Source: Culex pipiens pallens (taxonomy: Eukaryota; Arthropoda; Insecta; Diptera; Culicidae). From it: a DNA stretch of 64,000 bases. Of the stretch, positions 19,184 to 31,609 are shown piece by piece; position 1 is the stretch's first letter; every line of letters begins with the position of its first letter. The stretch lies in the NCBI RefSeq assembly GCF_016801865.2, contig NC_068938.1, positions 66,005,005-66,069,004 on the forward strand, read 5' to 3'. Both the position numbers and the translations under genes were made by a program. The notes under the pieces were generated by a model that saw only the letters and a list, made by a program, of their open reading frames with translations, was not told the origin of the DNA and did not search any database.

Positions 19184-21027
19184 CTGGAATGAAAAAAAAA
19201 GATTTTCGGATTAAAATGCGGGATGTAAAGGGACACCCACGGCATGGATGCACTCATCCGGTTAATTCCCTCCCACCTAAAACCTCAGTTTCACTTTTCT
19301 GCGGACAACAATCCCACCGATCTTTCCGGGAAGGGTTCATGAATAACAAACCGAACAGATTGTGGTTCCACCTCGTGTCACGCCAGGACGTGCCCCCTCT
19401 AATCCCAACATCAGCCAACCGAAAGTAAGCCATTATGTCTTTAATCCTGGCACCAGATGGAAATTGAACGTCATCGGGGTGGAAAATGTTTAATTTAAAA
19501 GCATGATCCACGAAAAAGAGGAAATTGGTGAAACATTGTCCAGATATTATTTATGGCATGGACAAATTTGATATCGCCGAACAAAATTTTATTCAATTTC
19601 TGAATTCATGGCAAAATACAAATTTGTCTCAAATTATTTTTTTTCCTAAAATCCCAGATGGGTTTTTTTTTTTTCAAAGGATTGTATGAAAGATTATATC
19701 TATACGTCACTGTGGCACACAACTCATGGAATTTTTTCATGCTCGAGTTAAAAGAAAAACAATTTTTGACTACCTAAAAAAAATATTCTAATAACTGCTC
19801 CTAATAGATCCAAAAACCACCTGAGAGTCAATTCACCAAAGCAAGTAATTTCAATCATTGTCCCGAGAAAGGAAATTCAATTACAATAGCTTCACCAAGC
19901 CTAACGATAATAACATCAAAGAAGTACAATACCCATTATTTCCAACCAGCTTTTAAGCTTAAATGTAGGGAGTCTCTAGAAATCTAGAAATAGATTAAAG
20001 TAATTAATTCAAGAACAAAACAGATTTTATTTTGAAAAATCTGTATACATACCTCTAATAGCAAACTCAAAACCAATAATCTGTTTCAATAATTAGTTGA
20101 AAGAATTAAATAAAAGTTGTGAAATTGGTTAGTGTCTAATTTTGCGATGATTACAACTATGTTTAAGTTTCCCATTAAATACATCAAGATGTTTAAATTA
20201 TTTGCCAACCAAAATGGCACTCCTCGTACAAATCCAGGTTAAAATAAACCTCTGGCAAGTCCCAGGCTCGGATCCAATTTCCCCACATTCTGTGTGCACA
20301 TCAAAAGCCAGCGCTGGAAACCCTTATCAACACAACGAAGAATGAGGGATACTTTTTTTCAAAAACAGTTTACCGAGTTTTGGTTTCTTCGTTAGCAGAC
20401 TCGTTTTGGGTCGGTAAACTTTTTGAGCTCAGAATATTCGGACAGGTTGCTTATTTGGATGGGTTTTTGTAAAAAAAGGGTATTCCTTACTTGCTAATGG
20501 GCAATGTAAATTAATAAGACAAGAACGAATTCGGATTTCCAACAAAATTGTAGGAGAGCCTTTCGAAAGCCAATATAAAAATCAAAGTTTAGTCATTATA
20601 AAATTTAAAAAAAGTGCAATTTTTTCCCACTTCACAAAACGAAATTCCAAATGAAGGTTAGATTTTTGCACTGAATGCTATGTTTTAGTTACAGGTTGGA
20701 AAAACTTGTAACAGCTAAACAGTTATTTCAATTTTTGTTATTAAATAATTCTCTACGAATTCTCTACAATTCGCTAATTTTGTCGCGATTTTTTAATTTT
20801 CTTTTTTTTTATTTGAATGAAACTTTAACCATGCATTTTCAATTTCAAAGGAAGCAAGTATGCATTATTCGTTTTGCCATACAAGTTTCCATACAATTTT
20901 GAGAGCTGGTCATACAAAATGGGTATGTAAATGTTTGAAATTCTGTTTGTTGAGAAGGGATTTTCTGATCGATTTGGTGTCTTGTGCAAAGTTATAGGTT
21001 AAGATTTAAAAAATTCTGTAAAAAATA
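19184..21027. other. Sur-like intron, first part; little recognisable
   Basis: Mostly AT-rich sequence. 19200-19500 and 20220-20460 are less AT-rich but hold no credible exon. From about 20840 to 21027 there is a fragment of the 33970-36240 repeat family (…CCATACAAAATG…GATTTGGTGTCTT…GCAAAGTTATAGG), cut by the element starting at 21029. Confidence 0.5.
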
Positions 21028-21028
21028 G

Positions 21029-22490
21029 GTACAGTCATGCCCCGGTTTTGCACGCCTCAGTTTTACACTGCCTCGGTATGATTCATTCAGCTTCCTCGGT
21101 TAAGCACGGCCCGGTGCAGAACTGAAGCACAGAGCTTTTGAGATTTGGGTTATTTGGGAGAAAATGGCTATAATCCTATGAAAAATCATCCAAACTTCAA
21201 AAAATATAATGTTTTGGAATTGGGATAATGTCAGCTATCCATTGCAGTAATAATTGCTTGAAAATGTTCACAAAAAAATATATTTTTCCTGTATTTCAAA
21301 AATGCAATGATTCTCGAAAAAATACTCAATACTATTTTTACTGCAATATCAGTTTCAAATGATCGAAAGTTAGATCATAAATTTTGGAAAATTACTTTAA
21401 AAAACTTCACAAAGCCAAGTAGGTACTTTCGAAAATTTCGAAAGTTAAAACAATTTTTTTTGAAAACACTCAATATTTTCACAAAACTATGTATTTTAAA
21501 AAAAGTACCTAAAATTTCAGATTTTTAACAATATGAGTATCAAATGATTGGCACAATACTACGTATTTTCGAAAAAATACTAAATATTCATTTTTTTTAC
21601 AATATGAGTATCAAATGATCGGTGCTTTTCACAAATTCCGATAGTAATAGTATTATTTAAGTAATATTATTATTTTTTGATTTTTTTTTTAAATCACGTA
21701 GCTTTGTGAAAATTCTGAATATTCCTCAAAAAATATTATTACTATTTATGAAAAATTCCCGATCATTTGGTATCCATATTGTAAAAAAACAGAAAGTTCA
21801 AGTATTTTTACAAAAATACGTAATTTTGTGAAAATTTTGAGTGTGTCACAAAAAATATTATAACTTTCGAAATGTTTGAAAAAATCCCGATCCCCAACAT
21901 TGTAAAAAACTATTTTTTTTATTTCTTTTCGAAAATACGTAGTTTTGTGGAAAAATGGAGTATTTTCAAAAAATGTGTTATAACTTTCAAAATGCTTGAA
22001 AAATTCCGATTATTTGATACCCATATCCTAAAAACTGAAATTTTAGGTATTTTTACAAAAATACGTAGTTTTGTGAAAATGTAGAGTAATTCACAAAAAT
22101 ATGTTGTAATTTTTAAAATGTAAGAGAATCTTAATTTTTTTTTGAGAAAAAAAAATGCATTTTCAAAATACAAGAAAAATGAAAAATTTCATGTACAGTG
22201 AACTCTCTGGCTGTCGATCTTCTCGATATCAATATTGCTCCAGCTGTCAATAAATTTTTCAGTCCCTTCAAATAGATTGCTTTGATTTTTCATTCTATAA
22301 TTTGATAACTCCCGCTCTCGACGGTCCCTTCAATATCGACAACGGAGAGTCCACTGTAATTATAATTGCAATGGATAGCTGACATCATCCAGATTCTAAA
22401 ACACCACAATTATTTGAAATTTGGATGATTTTCATAGAATTACAGCCAATGTCTCCCATATATCCCAAATCCCAATTTTTTTATTTTTGT
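21029..22490. mobile_element. Diverged pogo-like foldback copy
   Basis: Begins TA|CAGTCATGCCCCGG. 21130-21260 is an inverted match of about 22373-22480 (GATTTGGG..ATTTGGGAGA…TGTTTTGGAAT…ATGTCAGCTATCCATTGCA). The same subterminal block occurs in the intact element at 52379-55594. The right terminus is lost. The interior (21500-22180) repeats a TTTTGTGAAAAT..TACGTA motif several times and holds no gene. Confidence 0.6.
22196..22356. mobile_element. 161-bp TA-flanked MITE (CAGTGAACTCTC)
   Basis: Ends CAGTGAACTCTC and GAGAGTCCACTG are inverted repeats flanked by TA on both sides (22194-22195, 22357-22358), as for Tc1/mariner/pogo-type MITEs. Inner arms carry CTGTCGAT..CTCGATATC and its complement. 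It is nested in the foldback at 21029-22490. Confidence 0.8.
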
Positions 22491-22497
22491 TGTATGA

Positions 22498-23363
22498 CAA
22501 GACATCTTTCGAGCCATAGTGCGTTTTTCGGATAATATCGAAAACATGGACAAAAAAATATCAAAAATCATATTAAAGTAAAATAAATTTGTTTATCGAA
22601 AAGTACTATACACTTTTTTTTGACAAAATGACTGTTTTCAAGTTAAAGCTAAAATGTTTGATTTCTCTTCGTTTTTTGCCTTTTAAAAATACTTCTTGAA
22701 AGGAAAGCACCCCTGACAAAATATTTTGAAAAACTAAGATATTTTTTTCAGTTTTAAAACTAGAAAATCGGACGATAAGTTTCTGAGAAACAGCTTCATA
22801 AAGAAATAAAATCGAGGAAAATGAGTTTTTCTTAGTGTTACCTAATTACCCTGTAATTTTCAACTGACGATGTCTCGGAAGCTATTGGTCCAATTTTCAA
22901 AGTTAAAAATTAAACTTTTGTGAACAATAAAAATGAGAAATTCTAAATAAAAATGATCAGGAAATTTCAAAATCAAGCTTTACTTTTGAAAAAGTTTACA
23001 AAAAGATAATTTTCCTAAACATCGTAAATCAGACCAAATTTTTTTTTTATATTTATATAAAAAAGATCAGAAAATTTAACAAAAGTTTCATTTTTTAACT
23101 TCGGAATTTGGACCAATAGTTTCCGAGATATCATCAGTTGAAATTTACAGGCTAATTAGATAACATTTAATTTAAATCACATTTTTTTTAAGTAAGTTGC
23201 TTTTCGATTGCAAATTTAATTGTTCTTTAAATTATGATTTTGAATATTTTTTTTTTGTCCAGGTTTATAATATTTACCAAAAAAAAAACAATTTTATCAA
23301 AAATTCGTATCTCCTAAACTAGATTTTGCACCATCACGCACTATGGCTTAGAAGATGTCTTTG
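22498..23363. mobile_element. Foldback element, about 0.87 kb
   Basis: AAGACATCTTTCGAGCCATA at the left end is mirrored by TATGGCTTAGAAGATGTCTT at the right. Inner arms match too: CGATGTCTCGGAAGCTATTG near 22867 against the inverted CAATAGTTTCCGAGATATCA block near 23110. No open frame. Confidence 0.7.
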
Positions 23364-23639
23364 TCAGTCCCCTAAAACATATCATAAAAGGTGCAGGTGA
23401 TTATGTTAGCACATGACCAATATGACAAAGAATCTTTAATTTGTTTAGCTCATTTAATCAATCGTTAATAATGTAACGTTCCTGCTGACTCAAGATAATT
23501 TTTCTACGCGGTAAACCCAATGAGCTCAACCGTCAACGTGTCTTCCAATCAGCGATGATGAAGAAAGGGATTTAATTACACAATAACTCAACGATTAATA
23601 TTAATACTTTTAAAGATCTTGAACTAAAACAATTTGATG

Positions 23640-23836
23640 AAATATACGTTTATTCGGAATCATGATAACGCCATCAAATTGAGCGTCCAATTTTACACAA
23701 AAGTTCTTTTGACACAACATTTCAATCTCGTCACGGTTTTGAGCTACACATCATTTAAAAACGTGTCTTGGTAAAAATCCAGAAAAATTAAAGAGGTCGT
23801 ACCGTCGTAGAACGAACCCCTGGATTAATGATCAAT
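23640..23836 (+). repeat. Diverged copy of the GGGTAATTCTC repeat arm, interrupted
   Basis: ACGCCATCAAATTGAGCGTC…TTTTACACAAAAGTTC…GAGGTCGTACCG aligns with about 58845-59030. It is cut by the MULE-like insertion at 23837; the flank resumes at 25603. Confidence 0.65.
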
Positions 23837-25602
23837 AGGGTTAGTGAATTTTCACGATTTCGCGGATAGCGTGAAACTCGTGAAATTGGAAGATTTCCGT
23901 GAAATCCCGTGAAATTTATCAATTTTCTCGATTCAATTCTTTAAAATGACAATATAATAAATATTTCATTAATAAAGACTTTTTAAGTAAATTTTATTAG
24001 ATCATAATTGAAAAGCGTGATATGAACCATTTGAAGAATTATTAGCAAAACATACATGAACATGAAATTGATACAACATTTACTGAGAAGTGAATGATGC
24101 GAATCCTTAAATAATGTTAACAAAAATCAGTCAAAGAAAAAAAAATATTCTCGGAATTTATTTTTTTCATAAATTTTGTCTTTTCGAACCAAAATTTGTT
24201 GAAATTGACAAAAAAAAAATGTGATATTTTGTTTAATGATTGCACAGAAGTTTTTTTTGATCACATTGATTATTTTTAAGAAATCAATTAAAAGCAAACT
24301 TCATGTAAAAGTAACATTCAGTGTAAAAAGTCGTCTTTCCGTTTTCCTCCGGTCAATGATCTAATCGGAAGAGCAGAAAAATAAATAAAAAATACATTGA
24401 AAAATTAAATTCTATCAGAGTAAAAGAAAATGTTTAGAAAATATATTACTATTTTCTTGATATTGTAATAATGGTTTACCATTTTTTCTGAGAAAACTTA
24501 CTGAATTTTGCAATATTTTCATTCGGCGGAATAATAATTTAACTATTTTTTAATTTGAAAGATATAATTAAAAAAAATCTGAAATTAATTTGAACGTGAC
24601 CAAAAAACACTTTAACCAATTTAAATAAAATTCAATAGTTTATGGATGGGCTCTTTATATATTTTGGAGCCAAAAGCTTGGTTTATTCAATAAATTGTAT
24701 TTTTCATCTTTAAAGTCACTGATGATTTAGGCATATTAAACCTATTATCAAAAACTTGGTTTTATGAAGCCTGGAATTGATGTGTTTGATGTATGAGTAA
24801 TGTTTATCAAATATTAAAGTTTTTTTTAGCTATATTTTAAGACTGAATTTTCAGTATTCAAGAAATAGTCTACTGTGACGTCACAGTCTCACGTACCCCC
24901 CTCTCCCCCTTGTCAATTTTTGTGACACTTGCGATAACCCCCCCCCCCCCCCCCCCTAGAGCGTGACGTACTTTGTGGATGACGGCTAAGTCCTGTTTAA
25001 TTTTCACGATATTTGATTATTTGGGTGGATGGTTCCCGCGGAAATTTAAAAAAAATATTTTTTTTGTTTTCTGTTCTGATTTTCAATAAAATGTAGTATA
25101 TTTCGTTAAAGATTTTTTACTGGGCAAAATGTCGCAAAAAAGTTATTTTAATTGTTAGATTGTTTTGTTAAATTTGGCTTTGATATGAAATTCAATAAAA
25201 TGTAAAAAGATAAAATTAAGCAAATCAGCGAAAACTGTTTAGCAATATTAATCGAACATTAAAAAAACAGCTCAATAAATGACAATACGCATGCAGCAAT
25301 GCAGCATGCCCTAAATTTTGGCTCCAAAATATATATATAAAGCCCATCCATAAACCAAGTGGATTTTTAAACTGGTAAAAGTTTTTTTTTGTCACGTTCA
25401 AATTAATTTAAGATTTTTTGTAGTTTATTTAAAAATAATATATTAAAAAAGCATTAAAATTAGTTTCTGTATGTTTAACATAAAATTTTCATAGTTCTTT
25501 TAATATTTTTCACGTTCTGCGAAATTTCCGTGAAATTTTGTGTTTTGAAATAAAGGTCCCCGTGAAATTTGTAATTTTTAGGCGTGAAAAATCACTAAGC
25601 CT
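23837..25602. mobile_element. MULE-like non-autonomous element with 10-bp target duplication
   Basis: Terminal inverted repeats AGGGTTAGTGAATTTTCACG (left) and CGTGAAAAATCACTAAGCCT (right). AATGATCAAT is duplicated exactly on both sides (23827-23836 and 25603-25612). A 9-11 bp duplication is typical of Mutator-like elements. A second inverted pair inside (about 24590-24690 and 25305-25420, TATGGATGGGCTCTTTATAT and its complement) suggests nested foldback structure. A run of about 18 C lies at 24939-24957. No transposase frame. Confidence 0.7.
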
Positions 25603-26021
25603 AATGATCAATGACCAAACGTGCCTGTAATTGTTTACATTCGGTGCTCTATTATTTGTTTTTTCAAGGTCAAACGTTGAAACGAGTTTATCTCGGGACG
25701 TCAAAAAGCGACTTGTGACATAATAGCACGACAACGTCAAAGTGGAACTTGAAAATTTCAATATTTCAATTCCAGGAAAATTTAGAAGCCATCGATATTC
25801 TATGCATTCGGTAAACATACCTCAACCACCCCACTTGTGTACCGAACCAATATGTGTACCCGGTTACACCCGTGCTCTTGAACTTTGATTTTAGAGCAGT
25901 AGTGCTCGAACATCGCCGTGACAACCCTTTCATCAGCATCGATTAAATTTTGCCTAAAACTTGTTCCACCCCCGCCTCCAAACCTTCTCCCGAAAATGTG
26001 CAACAGTGTGCCAATATTTAC
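25603..26021. other. Sur-like intron end with an old repeat fragment
   Basis: About 25625-25740 (TTGTTTACATTCGGTGCTCT…GTCAAACGTTGAAACG) is a diverged piece of the repeat whose better copies are 36376-36860 and 48370-48880. 25800-26020 is less AT-rich and is the intron sequence just downstream of the exon donor. Confidence 0.55.
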
Positions 26022-26479
26022 CTTGAGTGGAATCGCCCACACGTAGTGCGCAATCTTCACAAACGACATCACGTTAAAAGCATCATCGGACATTAAATTG
26101 GTGATGGTACCTGCGTCGGTGGTGGCACCGCCGTGCTCGCTGGCAACACTGCCATTATTACCACCACCACCCTGACTTCCGGTCGTTTCCGGTTGCTGCT
26201 GCCGGTTTCCGATACCACGTCCCGGCTCGTTCCCGCTATCGATGGCAACCGTTTTATGTTTTATCTCTTCCGCCGTGCTTTCGCGTTGCTGGCAACACTG
26301 GCTGCTCTGCAGTGGTTTGGCGGTTGCACCATCTGTTCCGGGTTCTGCATCGTTGGCGGAGCTGTTGCTTTTGACCGTGGCCATGTTGTTGTCCTTGGGA
26401 ATGTTGTTTTGGCTGTTGCGTTCGATGCTGCTGCCACCACCAGAGGGGGTGTCGGTTTGGCCTCGTGGAGGAGTTGCTG
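26022..26479 (-). CDS. Sur-like ABCC transporter, exon with long low-complexity insert
   Basis: 458 bp. About 125 residues of Gly/Ser/Asn/Gln/Thr-rich sequence come first. Then TITNLMSDDAFNVMSFVKIA… VWAIPLK follows, matching the conserved sulfonylurea-receptor segment (…[28 protein letters not shown]…). The acceptor is …CTCCACTTCAG, followed by a second CAG three bases on (a NAGNAG site, so one residue may be optional). The donor is CTCAAG|GTAAAT with the last exon base at 26022. It enters in phase 1, matching the exon at 30672-31287, and leaves in phase 0. The low-complexity part looks translated because it keeps frame between two conserved segments. Confidence 0.88.
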
Positions 26480-27556
26480 CTGAAGTGGAGAGGAGAAAAT
26501 GAAAATTTAAAATAAATGCAACATTGAATGCGGCGAAAAGGTGGGCGTTGTTTATCAACAAGTGAAGCGAGGCAATTTTGGTTAAATGTTTCAATTTGGT
26601 TGTTGATGAAGTAGCTTGTCCGATGGTGTTGTGTCATTTCCAGGAATTGTGGCACGATGGGACAGTAATTTTAAAAGCATAACCTTGTTTTAAAATGTGT
26701 CACATTAGTGTGCAACAATATTTTAAAGCAATTCTTTAAGAAATCAGCCGATTTTGATCATTTTTTTTTAAATTAGAGTAAAACTTTGTGAGGGCCTTCC
26801 CTATGAACAAAGAAGCCATTTTGTGCAATTGGTCTCCATACAATTTTGGCAGCTCTTCATACAAAAATGGTACGTAAATATTAAAAAATCTGTAACTTTT
26901 TCAGAAACTTTCTGATTGATTTGGTTTTTTCGGCACAGCTACTTCAGCTTTTCACAATAAAAACAATTTCTCAAAACCTTTTTCTTAATGTTTTTGAATT
27001 TTTGTTTATGTGTTAGGGGATAAAAACCACAACTTTTGTGCTATAGAGAAGTATGAACTGCAAATTAGCCACCCAGCTATGATTTTCTGTGTTTTATGGA
27101 GAGAGTAGAAATTTCAGTCAATTTTGTTTTTAATGTAAAATCAAATTTGCAATCGAAATGTCCCGAGCATGGGTAAATAACAAGGGAAATGCGTTATAAT
27201 ACCTTTCTCTGGTATCAATACCAAATTTTGGTATTCCTGGACCCTTTAAAATTTTAAGGATTATGCAAGAGCAAAATGTGGTATCATACCAATTTAAGGT
27301 ATTGTTTTAATATTGCAAAATTGCAGAATTTGTCAATGGTCCAACAACACATTTTGGTATTCTTTTGGTATTACAGTATTTTATCAAACTCCTCTAAAAC
27401 TATGGGAAAATTTTGACCAATTTTGACAAAATAATTAATTTTGCGCTAAAATGATGTCTCAAAGCGAATGCTTTCATTGAAAACCGGAAATTTCAAACTT
27501 GATTTTAAACATTTTTGATAAACCCCCTCAAGAAATGACTTGAAATTGTGGAAAAT

Positions 27557-27874
27557 CTTGGTTGCCCAGTAAATAAGTAAATAAAATACCATGAAATCAA
27601 ACCAAAATCATGTATGTGGAAGAACACAGGAACACCAAAATCTGATTTTCCAAGGGCGCGGGAATACCTAAAAATAAAACCATGGCAATACCAAGTTTTG
27701 GTATTCAAGCAATGTTCAAAAATCCAGAAAAGCTCAACTTGGTATTGAAATGGTTTTATTTTGAGGTATTATTTTACCCGTTGAATAACATGGATTGGTA
27801 TTGTTGTGTGCTTCCACACACAAGACTTTGGTATGATTTCATGGTATTTTACCATCTATTACTGGGCAACCAAG
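27557..27874. repeat. 318-bp palindrome in a GGTATT-rich region
   Basis: CTTGGTTGCCCAGTAAATAA on the left is mirrored by …TTACTGGGCAACCAAG on the right. The arms share TACCATGAAATCA/TGATTTCATGGTA. The surrounding 27200-27860 repeats (T)TTGGTATT many times in both orientations. MITE-like. Confidence 0.75.
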
Positions 27875-28039
27875 GGCACATTTTGTAAAAGTAAAAAAAA
27901 GATATAAATACTTACAGTTTAATTTCAACTAAAAAAATCCCGTTTCTACACACATTTTCAGTTTACCGAACTGTTCGGTACACTTTATCGAATTCGGTAA
28001 AAATAATTTAAATTTAAAAAAATAGAATTAAAACTTTAG

Positions 28040-28795
28040 AAATATTTAAGAAGCCGAACTTTGTTTGGAAGAACAGCTCATGTTTGAGAGAATGAAAAAA
28101 CTCACAAAAATATTTTGCAGGTCAAGAATAGGTTGATTTTAAAAATAAAATAAAAACTTATAAAATATTTTTGAAGTCGAACTTTGGAATGGAAAAAGTC
28201 ACAAAAATTTGTTGACAATCAAGGGTAGGTTGTTTTTAAAAGTAAAAATAAACTCCCAAAATATTTTAGAATTCGAACTTTTGTTTCAAGGAACTGCTCA
28301 TGTTTGAAAGAATGGAAAAACTCACAAAAATAATTTGACAGTGAAGAATATGTTGATTTTAAAAATAAACTAAAAACTTAAATTTTTTTTTAGTATAACT
28401 TGTTTTGAAGAATTGCTCATGTTTGAAAAAAATGTAACAAAAATCACAAAAATATGTTGATAATCAAGAATATGTTTTTTTTTAAGTAAAAATAAACCTA
28501 GAAAATATTTTTAAAGTCGAACTTTGGTTTTAATGAACAGCTCATGTTTGAAAGAATGGAATACTCACAAAAATATTTTAACAGTCAAGAATAGGTTGAT
28601 TTTAGAATTAAAATAAAAACTTAAAACATATTTTAGAAGTCGAACTTTTTTTTGGAAGAACTGTTCATGAAAGAATGGAAAAACTCACAAAATTATTACG
28701 ACAACAAGAAGGTTGTTTAAAAACATCTTGAAAAATATTTTAGAAGTCGAACTTATGTTTGAAGAAATGCTCATGTTTGAAAGAATGGAAATCTT
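28040..28795 (+). repeat. Minisatellite, about seven 105-125-bp units
   Basis: Units contain GAAGTCGAACTT(T)GG..T, GAACAGCTCATGTTTGA, AGAATGGAAAAACTCACAAA and GTCAAGAATAGGTTGATTTT. They begin near 28050, 28166, 28272, 28396, 28516, 28640 and 28748. They are diverged, AT-rich and non-coding. Confidence 0.85.
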
Positions 28796-28797
28796 CT

Positions 28798-29712
28798 GAG
28801 CAATGCCAGCCCAAAACAGGATTTTTTAGGTACTTTTTTCTCGACCCTCTCCGATTTCAATGAAGCTTTGTAGACATATTATCCTACGCTTTTATAAGCC
28901 ATTTTTGTGTATATGAAGCCAGTTACACTCGATATTCACATTTGAGAAGGACGTAAGTGTTTTTTAAATATGTTTGTATTTCTTTATTTAAAAACTGCTG
29001 TATCTCGAAGCCGTTGCGTCGTATCAAAAAGTGGTCAAAGACAAACTTGTAGGAAATTTGACAGGCTTTTCGAAAAAAATACACTGAAGGAAAAAAACAC
29101 TCAATTTTTATGAGATTTTTTGATTTTTATGTTTAAAAGTCAAATTTGAAGGTTAGCCCACGATTTTTTACGTTCAACATTTTTGTGAAAATAGCCTAAG
29201 ATGTTACAAAAAGACTCACGAAAAATGCAGGATGGAGCAACTCACCTTAAAAAAATACAAAAATCATTCATCAAAATTTTCAAAAACCGAACAAGAGAGT
29301 CGATTATCCAGACAATTTTACATAAAAGTCTCCATATTGACCATTGTCCTAAGTCCAATCCTTGTGAAGTTACAGCGGGTTTAAAAATAAAAATGTTGAA
29401 AAAATAGGTTTTTTATGGTTTTTGGCAATTTCTATATGACAGACTTGATTTTTCAGTCTCGTGAATAGTTTTATCGGAAAGCTCGTCCAATTTCCCGTAA
29501 GTTTGCCTCTTACCATATTTCAATTGGATGTATGGGCTTACAGATATAAACTAATTTACTATCCTGGTTACTATACTACACTGAAAAAATATTATGTATT
29601 CAGTTATGAGCAAAAATGGCTTATATAAGCGTAGGATAATATGTCTACAAAGTTTCATTGAAATCGGAGAGGGTCGGGTACAATCGATTCCCTATTTGAC
29701 ATGGAATTGCTC
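28798..29712. mobile_element. Foldback element, about 0.9 kb
   Basis: 28842-28910 (CGACCCTCTCCGATTTCAAT…GTAGACATATTATCCTACGC) is inverted at 29605-29676. The homology extends weakly outward to GAGCAAT/ATTGCTC. The loop of about 700 bp is AT-rich, with no gene. Confidence 0.75.
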
Positions 29713-30671
29713 TTCTCAAAAAATGGTTTGGAAGTTATTCTGTTTATTAAAAAAAAAGGTCAATGCTAAAAGCATGGATAAACCAAGGACTAACTTACAG
29801 AAAAAAATAAGACTTGTTTGTAAGAAAAAAAATGTTCACGATTTTTTTTATAATTACAATTTTTTATTCCATTTTATCACCTTCGACCTTTTGTCCACTT
29901 TCGACCTTTTGTCCATGCCACCTTATGTTACTGGGGTAGGCCACACAATGTTCTTCGACCCGAATCGATCAGAAAACCCTTCACGATATGTATTTTTCAT
30001 TATTTGCATAGTACTTTTTATCGACAGCTTCCAACTTTATATGTAACCAAAATTACAAAATAACTTTTTTGGACATAATAAAAAGATGGGAAAAGTTTCG
30101 TCCAAATAAAAATTTAATATAAGCAAAATGATATGTAAAAGGCTAGAAAATTGATACCAGTTTTAGTAATCAAAAACCGGTGGAAAATCTATCGTAACTG
30201 ATCATAGGCTTATTTTGTTTTTGAAAGATTTATTTTTTTTTCTTTTTTGAACCTCAACAACCTCTTGGAAATTGAAATTGAATTGATAGATTTCATAATC
30301 ACCCCTTGCATTTAATTGTGTGTATTTTGCATTTTGATTTGTTTTGTACATCCTTTATATTGAATGTAGAACAACAAATCTTTATTATTTTTTTGTTTAG
30401 TTTAAAATCACTGAAGTCTTTGAAAAAACAGCCAAACTTTTTTTTAAAAAAGCATCGTTCGTTTATTTTATTTTATTTTTTTGCTATGTTACTTTAATAC
30501 TTGATCTTGATTCAAAACATAAATTTATGCTAATTAAGTGTCAACAAATTTTTCGAGACCCTCTCTCCTAAGATACATTTCACTTAGTAGACCCAAAGGG
30601 GCGAAGTCCAAAACAATTGTTTTCTATTACACAGAATTAATCACACAGGAAAGCATTAAAACTGAACTCAC

Positions 30672-31287
30672 CTTGACCTCTCCCAATCGACGCATTCCGA
30701 TTTCCGGAATCACTGCTTTCCGTTTCCGCCCCACCACCATCCCATCCTTCCGCGGATCGTTTCTTCCCCGATCCGGAATCCCCGCCACTCCGCCCACCAC
30801 CACTCCAACAGCTCAGCAGCAGTGCCTTCCGGTAAATCATCCCCTGCAGCGCATTCTTCAGCCGAAGCCCCTCCATGTCCATGATGTGGGTGCTAGCCTG
30901 CGAGAAAGTGCCCTGAGCCAGCGCGGACACCAGCACCACCAGTGCAACGAACCATCCGTTTGCCAGCAGCTCGGACCACGTCAGCGGTCGGACCACCAGC
31001 ATCCGGTCGCCGCCGGTCGATGATTGATTTCCCAGATTAAATCCACCCGGGCCAGTGTCATCCCAGGGAATTACATGACTTTCTCGTTCTTGCCCCGCCA
31101 TCCCAGTGCTGCCAGCCAATTCCGATGAAGATGTCACCGGTTTGGCGATGTAATCGACGATATTGGATATGCAAAGTGGTCCCACCAGGGCGCACAGGTC
31201 ACCGAGCAGCTTGAAGAAGCCACCGGCGGCGAACATCCGCCAGCAGTTGACCGCGTAGCAGAACCACAGGGAGGACCTGGTGGACTT
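30672..31287 (-). CDS. Sur-like ABCC transporter, first TMD1 exon in window
   Basis: 616 bp, 205 codons plus one base. It begins KSTRSSLWFCYAVNCWRMF and continues with LLGDLCALVGPLCISNIVDY and, after an expanded extracellular loop, LTWSELLANGWFVALVVLVS… GTFSQASTHI…EGLRLKNALQGMIYRKALLL. This follows vertebrate SUR1/SUR2 closely (DLLGFAGPLCI.GIV, FLANAYVLAVLLFL, LQASYYV.IETGINLRGA…IYNKI..LS). The exon then runs into about 46 Gly/Ser-rich residues. The acceptor is CTTTTCACAG and the donor CAAG|GTGAGT (last exon base 30672). Upstream (5') exons are not found between 31288 and the gap. I leave the symbol empty because orthology was not tested; Sur is the likely name. Confidence 0.9.
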
Positions 31288-31609
31288 CTGTGAAAAGGGG
31301 AAGAACGAAAGAGATAGGAGAGTATGAGCTGAGGTTGGAAAACTTCAAAGGATTACGAGATCAGGACCAAAACGTGTTCGTTGATGAGAAGCAGGACTCT
31401 TCCCAAAGTAGTTGAGGAAAATTGGATAATCGATAGATTATGGGAAAAGTTTGCCCTTCTGTTGGACCTTTTGGGGTGGGGAAATTTTGGTTTGAATTAA
31501 GCCATTTGCGTGAAAATATATATTGATGAATAATCCATTAATCTACTAAACGAAACAGCAGACACATGTCACATATTCATTATTTCAGGTAAATTTCAAG
31601 TCAAGTTTT
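31288..31609. other. Intron 5' of the first visible Sur-like exon
   Basis: Unique-looking, moderately AT-rich sequence between the exon acceptor and the octamer array. No exon recognised. Confidence 0.5.

Larger units (their letters stand above)
26480..30671. other. Sur-like intron with repeats, no gene seen
   Basis: 4.2-kb intron. It holds a fragment of the 33970-36240 family at about 26760-26960, a TTTTGGTATT-rich region with a palindrome (27557-27874), a minisatellite (28040-28795), a foldback (28798-29712) and AT-rich sequence at 29713-30671. The 150-codon frame at 29594-30046 starts in the foldback arm, and I do not consider it coding. Confidence 0.6.

Noticed and set aside
17689..19214. 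Several 380-450-codon open frames on both strands
   Set aside because: They are the stop-free reading of the (GTATTTTT)n array, not genes; only 19046-19183 is a real exon.
29594..30046. 150-codon plus-strand frame
   Set aside because: Begins in a foldback arm, low-complexity AT-rich codons, no recognisable domain.
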